DNA of 64,000 nt from Vibrio sinensis (GTDB lineage Bacteria; Pseudomonadota; Gammaproteobacteria; Enterobacterales; Vibrionaceae), in NCBI RefSeq assembly GCF_003605645.1, contig NZ_QVMU01000001.1, positions 790,526-854,525 of the forward strand, in the 5' to 3' direction. The notes under the pieces were generated by a model. That model saw only the letters and a program-made list of their open reading frames with translations. It had not been told where the DNA came from and did no database searches. Positions 27,680-36,450 of this stretch are shown here, in pieces. Both the position numbers and the translations under genes were made by a program. Position 1 is the first letter of the stretch. Each line of letters starts with the position of its first letter.

Positions 27680-28924
27680 ATGAGAAAAGAAATGAGCAAG
27701 ATTGATAAAGCAAAAAGCATCCTGTTGGCAGGATTCTGTATCAACCTTTGTCTTGGCATCCTGTATGCTTGGAGTGTGTTTAATAAAGCGTTAGTGACAC
27801 AAGGTTGGAGTGCTGCAGAAGCATCTGCACCATACGCAACAGCAACTATCACTTTCTCTATCTGTCTACTTGTTGCTGGTATTCTTCAAGACCGCATGGG
27901 TCCACGTAAAATCCTTATTTTAGGTACTGTTCTTACTGGCCTAGGTTTGATTGCATCTGGCTTTGTAGAGTCTCCAATGATTCTAAACATCACTTTTGGT
28001 GTAATCACTGGTGCTGGTATCGGTTTCGGCTATGCGTGTCTAGCACCATCAGCAATGAAATGGTTCCACTCTTCTAAGAAAGGTATGGTTAACGGTCTTA
28101 TCGCGGCAGGTTTCGGCCTTGCAGCTATTTACCTAGCACCTTTGACGTCTATGCTAATTACAAACGTAGGCATCGAGACTGCGTTTATGATTCTTGGTGC
28201 CGGTGTTCTTGTTATTGCTGTTCCACTAGCGTGCACAATCAATAACCCACCAGCAGGTTACACACCTGAAGAACCAAAAACGAAAGAAGGCGAAGCACCT
28301 AAAGCTGTTAAGAAGTCAAACGACATCAGCTGGAAAGTAATGCTAAAAACACCACAGTTCTACTCTCTGTGGGTTATGTATGCATTCGCAGCTTCTGTTG
28401 GTCTAATGATCATTGGTAACATCACCAACATCGCTAGTGTTCAAGCAAACCTACCTAACGCGGTTTACCTTGCTTCACTTCTTGCTATCTTTAACTCTGG
28501 TGGTCGTGTGGCTGCAGGTATCCTATCTGACAAGATTGGTGGTATCCGCACTCTACTACTTGCGTTCATTTTGCAAGGCATCAACATGGTGTTGTTCGCG
28601 ACATTTGATTCTGAATTCACGCTAATTATCGGTACAGCTGTTGCGGCAGTTGGTTACGGTACGCTACTAGCTGTATTCCCATCAATTACAGCTGAATACT
28701 ACGGCCTGAAAAACTACGGTACAAACTACGGTGTACTATACACATCTTGGGGTATCGGCGGCGCGATCGGTGCGGCTATCGTTGGTTACTCAATGACTAA
28801 CGGCGGTGGTTACAACCTAGCTTACACTATCTCAGCTGCGATGATGGGTGTGTGTATCTTCCTTGCTTTCTTCACAAAACCTGTGAAAGTAGCAGCTACA
28901 GAAGAAGCGCAAGCTACCGCATAA
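27680..28924 (+). CDS. MFS transporter, oxalate/formate antiporter (OFA) family
   Basis: 414 residues with 12 predicted membrane helices. GILYAWSVFNKAL at the N-terminus, DRMGPRKILI in the loop between helices 2 and 3 and a second DKIGGIRTLL after the central loop are OFA-type MFS signatures. The substrate is probably a small mono- or dicarboxylate and is not determined. ATG 27680 follows TGAGGA; an ATG four codons later is less well placed. It is monocistronic with its own terminator. Codon use is that of a highly expressed housekeeping gene. Confidence 0.82.
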   Translation: MRKEMSKIDKAKSILLAGFCINLCLGILYAWSVFNKALVTQGWSAAEASAPYATATITFSICLLVAGILQDRMGPRKILILGTVLTGLGLIASGFVESPMILNITFGVITGAGIGFGYACLAPSAMKWFHSSKKGMVNGLIAAGFGLAAIYLAPLTSMLITNVGIETAFMILGAGVLVIAVPLACTINNPPAGYTPEEPKTKEGEAPKAVKKSNDISWKVMLKTPQFYSLWVMYAFAASVGLMIIGNITNIASVQANLPNAVYLASLLAIFNSGGRVAAGILSDKIGGIRTLLLAFILQGINMVLFATFDSEFTLIIGTAVAAVGYGTLLAVFPSITAEYYGLKNYGTNYGVLYTSWGIGGAIGAAIVGYSMTNGGGYNLAYTISAAMMGVCIFLAFFTKPVKVAATEEAQATA

Positions 28925-28943
28925 TTCGATATCTGAATTAGAA

Positions 28944-28980
28944 GAAGGGGCTTAATCTTTAGATTAAGCCCCTTCTTTAT
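28944..28980 (+). terminator. Terminator of the MFS gene
   Basis: 14-bp stem GAAGGGGCTTAATC against GATTAAGCCCCTTC, followed by TTTATTTG. Confidence 0.85.
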
Positions 28981-29237
28981 TTGTTTACCAAGATCTTAAA
29001 CTTTAAACTGAACTTGGTTGCTAAGGATTATGTTTAAAAAAACAAAATGTGACATTGTCACAAAAATAAGGGTTGGAGTCTGATTATCTACAGCAGATTT
29101 CTTTTTACAAGCAACCCAAACCCCCAGTATTCCTCTCCTATATTTCCACTAACAGAATTCTCTATTGCGCTCTTTTCCTGCATTTTGACAACAATTAGGT
29201 ATACTAATAAATAAATTCGAATAACTTACAACATCTT
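28981..29237. other. Intergenic region before cti
   Basis: AT-rich, with no gene seen. It should hold the promoter of the cis/trans isomerase; no specific site recognised. Confidence 0.35.
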
Positions 29238-31595
29238 ATGAATTTACGCCCTTTTGTTATCTTTCTTACTCTCGCCATTATTGGTGGCTGTGCGACCTAC
29301 GCCGGATTCAATTACGATCAACTGTTCGGCCCAAGCCAAGTTCAAAATAGAACCGTGTCTCTAAGCAGCCCTGATAGCGATTTCTTTATGGCGGATGTCA
29401 AACCTATTATTGATAATCGCTGTGTGGTTTGTCATGCCTGCTATGATGCGCCTTGCCAACTGAAACTCTCTTCAGTTGAAGGGATTGATCGTGGCGCGAC
29501 TAAAGAGAAGGTCTATCAAGGGACTCGTTTGACGGCCAGCAAGCCCACTCGTTTATTTGAAGATGCCCAAACGACACAGCAATGGCGAGAGTTTGGATTT
29601 CATCCGGTGTTGAACGAACGTGTTCAAAATCCCGTTGCTAATACTCAAGCCGGACTTATCGCACGTATGCTAATGCAGAAAGAACAGCATCCTTTGCCTA
29701 ATCAAGTTCAGTTAGAGGGGTTCGATTTTTCCATCGACCGAGCAGAAACATGTCCGACGATCGAAGAGTATGAGCAATACCAACATGACAATCCGACATG
29801 GGGAATGCCTTATGGCATGCCAAACCTTACTCCAGTAGAGTATTCAACTCTGATGCAGTGGTTAGAAAATGGGGCGGCCATGAATGAGCACATCCCTCTT
29901 TCTTCTGAACAGCAAGCACTCGTCGCCCAATATGAGCGAGCGCTCAATCTGGATGCATTAAAGAACCAATTAGCCGCTCGCTATATTTATGAGCACCTTT
30001 ATCTTTCTCACCTCTATTTTTCTGATCTCTCAGAGGCAAAGCCACGGTTTTTCACACTGGTGCGTTCAGCAACCCCTCCCGGTGAACCCGTACAACGCAT
30101 TGCGACGCGCAGACCCTATGACGATCCGCAGGTAGCGAGAGTTTATTATCGAATCATTCCAGAGCAAGGAACGATTGTTGATAAAACTCATATGCCTTAC
30201 GCGCTCAATCAAAAGCGCATGCAAGATTGGAAGCAATGGTTTTTTGATGCAGACTATACCGTCACCCAATTACCAAGTTATGAAGCTGATGTTGCTGCAA
30301 ACCCAATGACAGCATTCACAGATATGCCGGTGAAGTCGCGCTTTAAGTTCATGCTTGAAGATGCACAAAACACCATTAATGCCTTTATTAAAGGCCCTGT
30401 GTGTCGTGGCCAATTGGCGTTGAATGTCATCAACGACCATTTTTGGGTGTTCTTTATTGACCCTGACAAGTCTGATATCCCTGCGGTTAATGCTTTCTAT
30501 CAATCCCAAGAAGCTAACTTAAAGCTCCCAGGGGAACTTGAGAGTAACACCCTCCCTATCGGTAATTGGGTCGCTTTCTCACGCCAACAAGCTCGTTACT
30601 TAACCGCAAAATCTGATTTTATTAACCAATGGTTTAAAGATGGTCGCCATCTCACGACAGATATCATCTGGGATGGCAATGGTACAAACCCGAACGCAGC
30701 GTTGACCGTATTTCGTCACTTTGACAGCGCATCTGTTGTACAAGGGCTAGTTGGAGAACCACCAAAAACAGCATGGGTTTTGGATTATGCCTTGTTAGAG
30801 CGTATTCATTATCTTTTGGTTGCAGGCTTTGACGTATACGGTAACTTTGGCCATCAATTAATGACACGCATGTTTATGGATTTTTTGCGTCTCGAAGGTG
30901 AGAGTAATTTTGTTGCCCTACTTCCCCGTAATGTGCGCCACGTTGAACAATCAAGCTGGTATGAGCATCAAAGCCCTCAGCTTAGCAGTTTTCTTCAACG
31001 AAATGTCCAGCCGTTCGATCAACCAACTCAAGTTCCTTACCACACGAATAATCCGAAGGCAGAATTGTACCAATTACTCAAAAGCGAGCTAAAGCCCGTT
31101 CTGAACGACCGTTTTAATATTGTCGGCACTGGCTTTACCCAAGCCAATGAACAACAACTCCAAGCTGTCGCGAACATTCAAGGTGCAGGACTGGTGCATG
31201 TGCCCCAAATAATGATGTTGATGATACAAAGCGACCAAGGTGATCAGCAGTTATTCACTTTGCTACATAACAACGCCCACACCAACATCTCTAGCCTATT
31301 CGACGAGGAAAGTAACCGCGATCCAAAAGACGACACACTAACGTTGGTAAAAGGAGTGATCGGAAGTTACCCTGCTGCGTATCTATCCTTACAAGAGAAT
31401 CAAATTCCACTGTTAGTAAAAATGTTGAACCAAATCGAAACCGAACAAGATTACGTTAAGCTGTTGGATGAATTCGCTATTCGCCGTAGTAGCGCTGATT
31501 TTTGGCCATTTAGCGATCAAGTTCATCGCTGGTATCAACAAAATCAACCGATCGAATTTGGATTACTTGACTACAATAGATTTGAGAATAGGTAG
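29238..31595 (+). CDS. cti: Fatty acid cis/trans isomerase
   Basis: 785 residues. The signal ends IIGGC, so it may be a lipoprotein or periplasmic enzyme. A c-type haem motif CVVCHAC (CxxCH) lies near residue 60 and WLENGAAM near 210, with the full Cti length. The enzyme turns cis- into trans-unsaturated acyl chains in membrane phospholipids to stiffen the membrane under solvent or heat stress. The helper gene 31637-31822 follows closely. The family is known from Pseudomonas and Vibrio. Confidence 0.9.
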   Translation: MNLRPFVIFLTLAIIGGCATYAGFNYDQLFGPSQVQNRTVSLSSPDSDFFMADVKPIIDNRCVVCHACYDAPCQLKLSSVEGIDRGATKEKVYQGTRLTASKPTRLFEDAQTTQQWREFGFHPVLNERVQNPVANTQAGLIARMLMQKEQHPLPNQVQLEGFDFSIDRAETCPTIEEYEQYQHDNPTWGMPYGMPNLTPVEYSTLMQWLENGAAMNEHIPLSSEQQALVAQYERALNLDALKNQLAARYIYEHLYLSHLYFSDLSEAKPRFFTLVRSATPPGEPVQRIATRRPYDDPQVARVYYRIIPEQGTIVDKTHMPYALNQKRMQDWKQWFFDADYTVTQLPSYEADVAANPMTAFTDMPVKSRFKFMLEDAQNTINAFIKGPVCRGQLALNVINDHFWVFFIDPDKSDIPAVNAFYQSQEANLKLPGELESNTLPIGNWVAFSRQQARYLTAKSDFINQWFKDGRHLTTDIIWDGNGTNPNAALTVFRHFDSASVVQGLVGEPPKTAWVLDYALLERIHYLLVAGFDVYGNFGHQLMTRMFMDFLRLEGESNFVALLPRNVRHVEQSSWYEHQSPQLSSFLQRNVQPFDQPTQVPYHTNNPKAELYQLLKSELKPVLNDRFNIVGTGFTQANEQQLQAVANIQGAGLVHVPQIMMLMIQSDQGDQQLFTLLHNNAHTNISSLFDEESNRDPKDDTLTLVKGVIGSYPAAYLSLQENQIPLLVKMLNQIETEQDYVKLLDEFAIRRSSADFWPFSDQVHRWYQQNQPIEFGLLDYNRFENR

Positions 31596-31636
31596 AACCG
31601 TACAACCAAGCGCACACGATGCGCAGGGAGGTAGGT

Positions 31637-31822
31637 ATGAGTATCAAAGACAACATTAAAGCAATCGAACAGGAGATCTATGTCGCTTGTTCAGAAGGGG
31701 ACTACGATACGGTGAACATGCTGGAACATCAGCTAGAAATGTTACGCGGTAAAGCAGAGCACCCTTTTGATGATGATCCTTATGCACCTGAAGGAAAGCT
31801 ATATCAAGATAATGATTGGTAA
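31637..31822 (+). CDS. Small acidic conserved hypothetical protein
   Basis: 61 residues from ATG 31637, preceded by AGGGAGG; a frame starting 18 bases earlier overlaps this site. It begins with a helical MSIKDNIKAIEQEIY and ends in an acidic HPFDDDPYAPEG tail. There is no family known to me. It lies 41 bases after cti, probably in its transcript, with a terminator after it. Confidence 0.7.
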   Translation: MSIKDNIKAIEQEIYVACSEGDYDTVNMLEHQLEMLRGKAEHPFDDDPYAPEGKLYQDNDW

Positions 31823-31878
31823 TCATCCAATAGACCGAGTATGACTCGCCCTTGATTTAGCCTTTATATCACGACATT

Positions 31879-31911
31879 AAAGCCTCCTAGAGATTGGAGG
31901 CTTTCTTATTT
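31879..31911 (+). terminator. Terminator after cti and the small gene
   Basis: AAAGCCTCC/GGAGGCTTT, 9-bp stem, followed by CTTATTTTAT. It could also serve the convergent activase gene. Confidence 0.7.
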
Positions 31912-31951
31912 TATAACTAAATAATCATCGACTAACATTTAAAAATTAGCA

Positions 31952-32890
31952 TTAACCAAGTGCCACTTGCACTACACCATAACGTTTCAGTTTGGCTAGC
32001 CAACTATTGACCTGATCATCCGTAGGAACGGTGGTATTTACAGTATAATCACGCCCTACTTCTGTTGCCTTACCTTTACCAAGATTATGATAAGGAAGTA
32101 ATTCAACCTTACGTATGTTTGCCATCGATTTCGACACTTCAGCTATAGCTTTAAAGTGTTCATCAGATCCGTTGTACCCTGGTATTACTGGGCATCTTAA
32201 AATAACCGCAGCATTAATGTCATCTAGACGTTTTAGATTTAAATCCACCAAACGTCGATTCATGCCAGTTAGTGTTTTATGAAGTTGATCCCCCGTGGCT
32301 TTGTAATCAAACAAAAACAGATCAACGAATGGTGCTATTTCTTCATAATATTCGGTTTTCGATGCACCATTAGTTTCAATACAAACATGAATACCATGCT
32401 GCTTACATTTTTTTGCGAGCGCGAGAGAGAAGTCAAATTGCTTTAAAGCTTCGCCACCTGAAAGCGTAACGCCACCACCTGATTTATCAAAATAGACTTT
32501 ATCTTTGATAATTTCGGCAAATACATGATCTACGCTCATGCTTATGCCATAGATTTTTAGGGCATCATTCATACATACATCGACACAAAGCCCACATGCG
32601 ACACAATCTTCAAACGCAACGCTGTGCTTCCCTTGTTCATCGAATCGATGAACGCCATTAGGACATACACGCTCGCATGAGCGACATCCGATGCATTTAT
32701 CCTGATTAAAACCTAATTGCGGCTTTGTGCTTAAAGATTCAGGATTATGACACCAAACACATTTCATTTGGCATCCCTTTAAGAACACTGTTGTACGTAT
32801 GCCAGGGCCATCATTCACACTGAACTTCTGTATATCAAATACAATGCCCTTTATATTGTTGGCATTCGAGGTCATCATTTCATACATCAT
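31952..32890 (-). CDS. Glycyl radical enzyme activase (radical SAM, PflA-like)
   Basis: 312 residues from ATG 32890, with AGGT 8 bases upstream. The radical SAM cluster motif is CQMKCVWC (C40, C44, C47). Two ferredoxin-type clusters follow, CIGCRSCERVCP and CVACGLCVDVC, as in activases of non-PFL glycyl radical enzymes. It uses S-adenosylmethionine to draw a hydrogen from the radical glycine of its partner. It lies 58 bases after the partner gene in one operon. Acts anaerobically in the cytoplasm. Confidence 0.9.
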   Translation of the reverse strand: MMYEMMTSNANNIKGIVFDIQKFSVNDGPGIRTTVFLKGCQMKCVWCHNPESLSTKPQLGFNQDKCIGCRSCERVCPNGVHRFDEQGKHSVAFEDCVACGLCVDVCMNDALKIYGISMSVDHVFAEIIKDKVYFDKSGGGVTLSGGEALKQFDFSLALAKKCKQHGIHVCIETNGASKTEYYEEIAPFVDLFLFDYKATGDQLHKTLTGMNRRLVDLNLKRLDDINAAVILRCPVIPGYNGSDEHFKAIAEVSKSMANIRKVELLPYHNLGKGKATEVGRDYTVNTTVPTDDQVNSWLAKLKRYGVVQVALG

Positions 32891-32948
32891 CAAACTTACC
32901 TATATGAAAAGAGGCGGTCCCAGTGAACTCTAGAACCACCTTAAACAA

Positions 32949-35240
32949 CTAATCGTTAAGAGTTCGACTTAATACTTCAAGTTGAACATCTTTATCCAAA
33001 TTGACAAATTTGGCACTAAATCCGCCAACACGCACAACAAGGTTGGGGTATTTTTCAGGGTTATGATATGCATCTTCGAGTTCACCTTTACCAACAATAC
33101 TAACCATCAATTGTGGCCCGCCTTGTTCGAAGTAACCGTCAATTAAAGTTTCAACAATCATGCGCTTATTATGGAACATTGTTTTACTGAATTTTATATT
33201 CTGCACAGAACCTGCGTGAACATCTGCCTTTAGCTTCACCAACGAATTCAACATCGCAGTTGGACCATTTTTATCTGCTCCACTTTGCGGATTGTTTGCG
33301 TTACTCATGTAGACACCACGTAGTCGTCCATCTGCGGAAGCACTAGTTGCACGTCCCCACTCAGTATTAACTTGGTTGTTAATAATGACGACAAGGTAAC
33401 TATCCATCCCGACCTTAACCGCTGAGTCTTTGATCCCATTACAAACGTATTCATGCATTTCGACCGCAATATCATCGACATAAGTATCGTCGTTACCAAA
33501 TTTCGGGGCACAAATCAGGTCGTACTGTAAACGTTCATGACCTACAAAGTTAACTCGTAGCGCCTCTATTAACTCTGTATAGCTGTACTTTTTATCGTCA
33601 AAAATAACTTTCTTTATCGCGGCTAATGAATCATATGCGTTAGTGTTGCCATACGTTTCATTGGTACCACCAAGCTTATATACACCGCCATCTAACAGCG
33701 CTTTACTGCGTCCAATACAGTCATCTGTCAGCATACTCGTAAACAAAAAGCCGACCTGTTGATTCATCACTTGATAAGAGAATGCCTGCGCTGTTGATGT
33801 CAACTCAATGTAGTAGTCCAACAGATCTTTATAATTCGACATTACGTCATCAAAACAGGTTACTTGCGATGGCTGAAGTAACTGGGTCCCACCAGTTTTA
33901 TTTTGGCCATCCCAAAAATCAATACCACCAGTTAGTGCGATATTTAGAATCTTAAGGATATTGATACAAGTATTTGGCGTTCCGACGCCTCTTCCAGACA
34001 AAACAAACTCACCACAACCAAACGGAACATATTGCTCTGCATCTTCTTGAGAGACTTGCATAGAGTTCATGACAGCAGGGACGTTGACGTCATCATTATA
34101 AAGGATGGGATACGTGAGCCCCTCACCGATAGCATCAAGGGCATCTTGGTAAACCCCCTGATCCATATCTTTATAAACACGTAGAGTAAACTGTGGTTCT
34201 GTATCTTTATTTTCACGAACAGCTTGTATCGCCAACTTACAATAAACATCGGCGTTAGTTGGATTTCGGCGGCCTAGCCCACCAACGATAACACGGCCAT
34301 TTACCGTCGTTTTTCTCGCCTCAATCAATCGATAATGCGATCGTATATAGTTAATCGCTTGGCGCTCAGTAATGTGCTTAGCATGCAAGTCAGCAACTAA
34401 AAGGTCACCAAGATAGTCATCCATACGTCCAAAATTCACTACACCTGAACATAAACTATATAGCCAAGTCAGTTGGATACCTTGTAGAAAGGTTTGTGGT
34501 TTTTCAGAACGTACGACACTCAGAGCATCAATTAAATCATTCATCTGATGTTTTCGTGTTAAGTCAGTCGTTGATGACAACTCTTTGCTGCATTGAGAAA
34601 TATGAAAATCAATGACGTTCTCTAAAATATCTAAACTACCAAGAAATGCTCGATGTAACGATATCGCTTTATCATCATTGACCAATTCAACACAGTTCAA
34701 TTTTTCACAAATCAGTCTACGCATCCCTGAAATACCCAGATCAACCAATTTGTTGTAATCTAAGTACATACCACTAAGACGTGCTGTTGCTATTGCAGGA
34801 AAATTCACGTCTACGAATTTACCTAGAGTTGTTTCTGTCAGAGTTTGACTAAAGTAGATTGTTCGTGTGTCGTGTTCTTTCCAATACTCTAACAAAGCAT
34901 CAATACGGGCATGCTCTTTACTAGGTAATGCCTCTTTGATTTGCTCAAGTTTATCAAAATTACAGTAATGTCCTACGCCCCCCACTGATGTCACACAGCC
35001 AAAACCGATTGGAAGTGCGTCTAAGCGACCAACGATAATGTCTTCTGCTTCCATTTGTCGGAACAACACCGGATATAGTTGACCTAAACAGGCAACCTCT
35101 CGTTGATACACATCGGCCTCACTACGATGAGCTTGCGTATAAGCCTCCATGATACCCAATTGCATTTGCAACGGTTTCTCACATGGGATTTTTTTATTGA
35201 CATCAACTTGACTCGGATTGTTCTCAATTTTGGATGACAT
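32949..35240 (-). CDS. Glycyl radical enzyme, dehydratase-type (PflD/YbiW-like)
   Basis: 763 residues from ATG 35240, fixed by AGGAG seven bases before it. The active-site loop is FGCGEF: the thiyl Cys at 409 with Glu two residues later, the Cys-x-Glu of eliminating enzymes, not the Cys-Cys of pyruvate formate-lyase. The radical loop RVGGFSAKF places the glycyl radical at about 740. Neighbours are its activase, a GntR regulator and a sugar PTS, so the substrate is probably a phosphorylated sugar or anhydro-sugar. YbiW/PflD-type enzymes have been linked to 1,5-anhydroglucitol-6-phosphate dehydration; assigning that here is inference. It is oxygen-sensitive. Confidence 0.85.
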   Translation of the reverse strand: MSSKIENNPSQVDVNKKIPCEKPLQMQLGIMEAYTQAHRSEADVYQREVACLGQLYPVLFRQMEAEDIIVGRLDALPIGFGCVTSVGGVGHYCNFDKLEQIKEALPSKEHARIDALLEYWKEHDTRTIYFSQTLTETTLGKFVDVNFPAIATARLSGMYLDYNKLVDLGISGMRRLICEKLNCVELVNDDKAISLHRAFLGSLDILENVIDFHISQCSKELSSTTDLTRKHQMNDLIDALSVVRSEKPQTFLQGIQLTWLYSLCSGVVNFGRMDDYLGDLLVADLHAKHITERQAINYIRSHYRLIEARKTTVNGRVIVGGLGRRNPTNADVYCKLAIQAVRENKDTEPQFTLRVYKDMDQGVYQDALDAIGEGLTYPILYNDDVNVPAVMNSMQVSQEDAEQYVPFGCGEFVLSGRGVGTPNTCINILKILNIALTGGIDFWDGQNKTGGTQLLQPSQVTCFDDVMSNYKDLLDYYIELTSTAQAFSYQVMNQQVGFLFTSMLTDDCIGRSKALLDGGVYKLGGTNETYGNTNAYDSLAAIKKVIFDDKKYSYTELIEALRVNFVGHERLQYDLICAPKFGNDDTYVDDIAVEMHEYVCNGIKDSAVKVGMDSYLVVIINNQVNTEWGRATSASADGRLRGVYMSNANNPQSGADKNGPTAMLNSLVKLKADVHAGSVQNIKFSKTMFHNKRMIVETLIDGYFEQGGPQLMVSIVGKGELEDAYHNPEKYPNLVVRVGGFSAKFVNLDKDVQLEVLSRTLND

Positions 35241-35293
35241 GGCAAAGCTCCTATTAGTCTTTCTCCCAACACGATAAAACCACACATAAAATA

Positions 35294-35303
35294 TGTAAAT
35301 ACA
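35294..35303. promoter_or_regulatory. Shared motif TGTAAATACA upstream of the glycyl radical enzyme
   Basis: TGTA-AA-TACA is a near-perfect inverted repeat about 54 bases before the enzyme's ATG. The same 10-mer occurs 31 bases before the PTS gene. It is a candidate operator of the GntR protein encoded between them. Confidence 0.5.
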
Positions 35304-35491
35304 AATATTCAAGATTCCACAAAAACATGAACTGGATCATGCATCGTGATTTATTGCTTATAGCTTTGTTTGAATAACATATTTTCTGTTAGAATCGCTG
35401 TATTCCGCTCGTATCTGATGTATTAACATTTTAATATGTGTTAACAGCTCAGATCGATAGCTCATCTAAAATTGAAATTGCAGCAGTCCAA

Positions 35492-36178
35492 ATGAAATAC
35501 ATCGAAGTCTATCAAGCAATTAAAGCCAATATTATCAATGGGCATTACGCAGCCTGGTCTCAGTTAGAGGGCGAGCATGCGCTGTCATCCCAATTTGAAG
35601 TTAGTCGTCCTACTTTGCGCAAAGCCATAGAGAAATTAAAACAGGAATCTTTCCTCCACTCTAGGCAAGGTTCAGGCGTGTTTGTTAATCCACCTGAATT
35701 CTACCAAGACAATAATCTGACCAGTATCTCTGAACGCATCAACAAAGATACGGATTTAAAGAACATCGTTTTAGAGTTCAGCACTGTCGAAGCTACGCCA
35801 AATCTTGCCGAGAAATTTCGCCTATCTGAATCTGAAAAACTCTTTTATTTCAAAAGAATGCGCATAATCAATGGTGAACCTACCATCCTAGAAGAAACTT
35901 GGATGCCAGTTAAACTGTTTCCTAATTTCGCAGAAAACCACTGTGAGCATTCAGTGCTTCACTTCATTGAACATGAAGCTGGATATAACATTAGTTATGA
36001 TGCGAAAACTATTTCAGCTAAATCCCTATCTGAGAAAGAGGCTTTTTTACTACGTGTTGAACCGAATCACTTATGCCTATCTATTCAACATCACGTATAT
36101 CTACTCCACTCCGTCTTAGCTCAGATAACCATAGAAACACTTGTTTCAAACGAATTAACTTCCGTTTCCATTCGCTAA
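35492..36178 (+). CDS. GntR-family regulator with UTRA domain
   Basis: 228 residues from ATG 35492; a GTG at 35438 would extend it by 18 residues, but MKYIEVYQAIK is the usual family start. The winged helix spans 1-70 (SRPTLRKAIEKLKQE, then SRQGSGVFV). The C-terminal UTRA/HutC domain includes ETWMPVKLFP and binds a small effector, usually a sugar phosphate. Its place between the enzyme and the PTS points to local control. Confidence 0.85.
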   Translation: MKYIEVYQAIKANIINGHYAAWSQLEGEHALSSQFEVSRPTLRKAIEKLKQESFLHSRQGSGVFVNPPEFYQDNNLTSISERINKDTDLKNIVLEFSTVEATPNLAEKFRLSESEKLFYFKRMRIINGEPTILEETWMPVKLFPNFAENHCEHSVLHFIEHEAGYNISYDAKTISAKSLSEKEAFLLRVEPNHLCLSIQHHVYLLHSVLAQITIETLVSNELTSVSIR

Positions 36179-36357
36179 GCGCGGCTATCCCCAGTTCATA
36201 TAAAACAAAGTTGCGGTCTTAATTTATTATCAAGCCGCAACCACACCTCAACATTTGACATAACAAATTAAAATGTGAATTCACGCACAATCTATATCCC
36301 CACTTTCGATACTCAGCTCACGAATTACCACAGACATAGAGCTGTGGCACTATATTA

Positions 36358-36371
36358 ATGATTTAGATCAA
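36358..36371. promoter_or_regulatory. FNR-like box upstream of the PTS gene
   Basis: ATGAT-TTAG-ATCAA matches the FNR consensus TTGAT-N4-ATCAA at nine of ten positions, about 80 bases before the PTS ATG. Anaerobic activation would suit an oxygen-sensitive partner enzyme. Confidence 0.45.
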
Positions 36372-36410
36372 CTTTGTTTAATCGATGCGTTATTAACATT
36401 ATGCAAAATT

Positions 36411-36420
36411 TGTAAATACA
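36411..36420. promoter_or_regulatory. Shared motif TGTAAATACA upstream of the PTS gene
   Basis: Identical to the 10-mer at 35294-35303 and followed by TAAAT. It lies 31 bases before the PTS start, where a repressor would block transcription. Confidence 0.5.
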
Positions 36421-36450
36421 TAAATCCCTACTCAATAAGAGATCTACATT

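Noticed and set aside
36216..36240. GTTGCGG...CCGCAAC stem after the GntR gene as terminator
   Set aside because: 18-base loop and no T-run; too weak to call.
36272..36286. TGTGAATTCACG as a CRP site before the PTS gene
   Set aside because: Half sites are three bases apart instead of six, so the CRP geometry is wrong.
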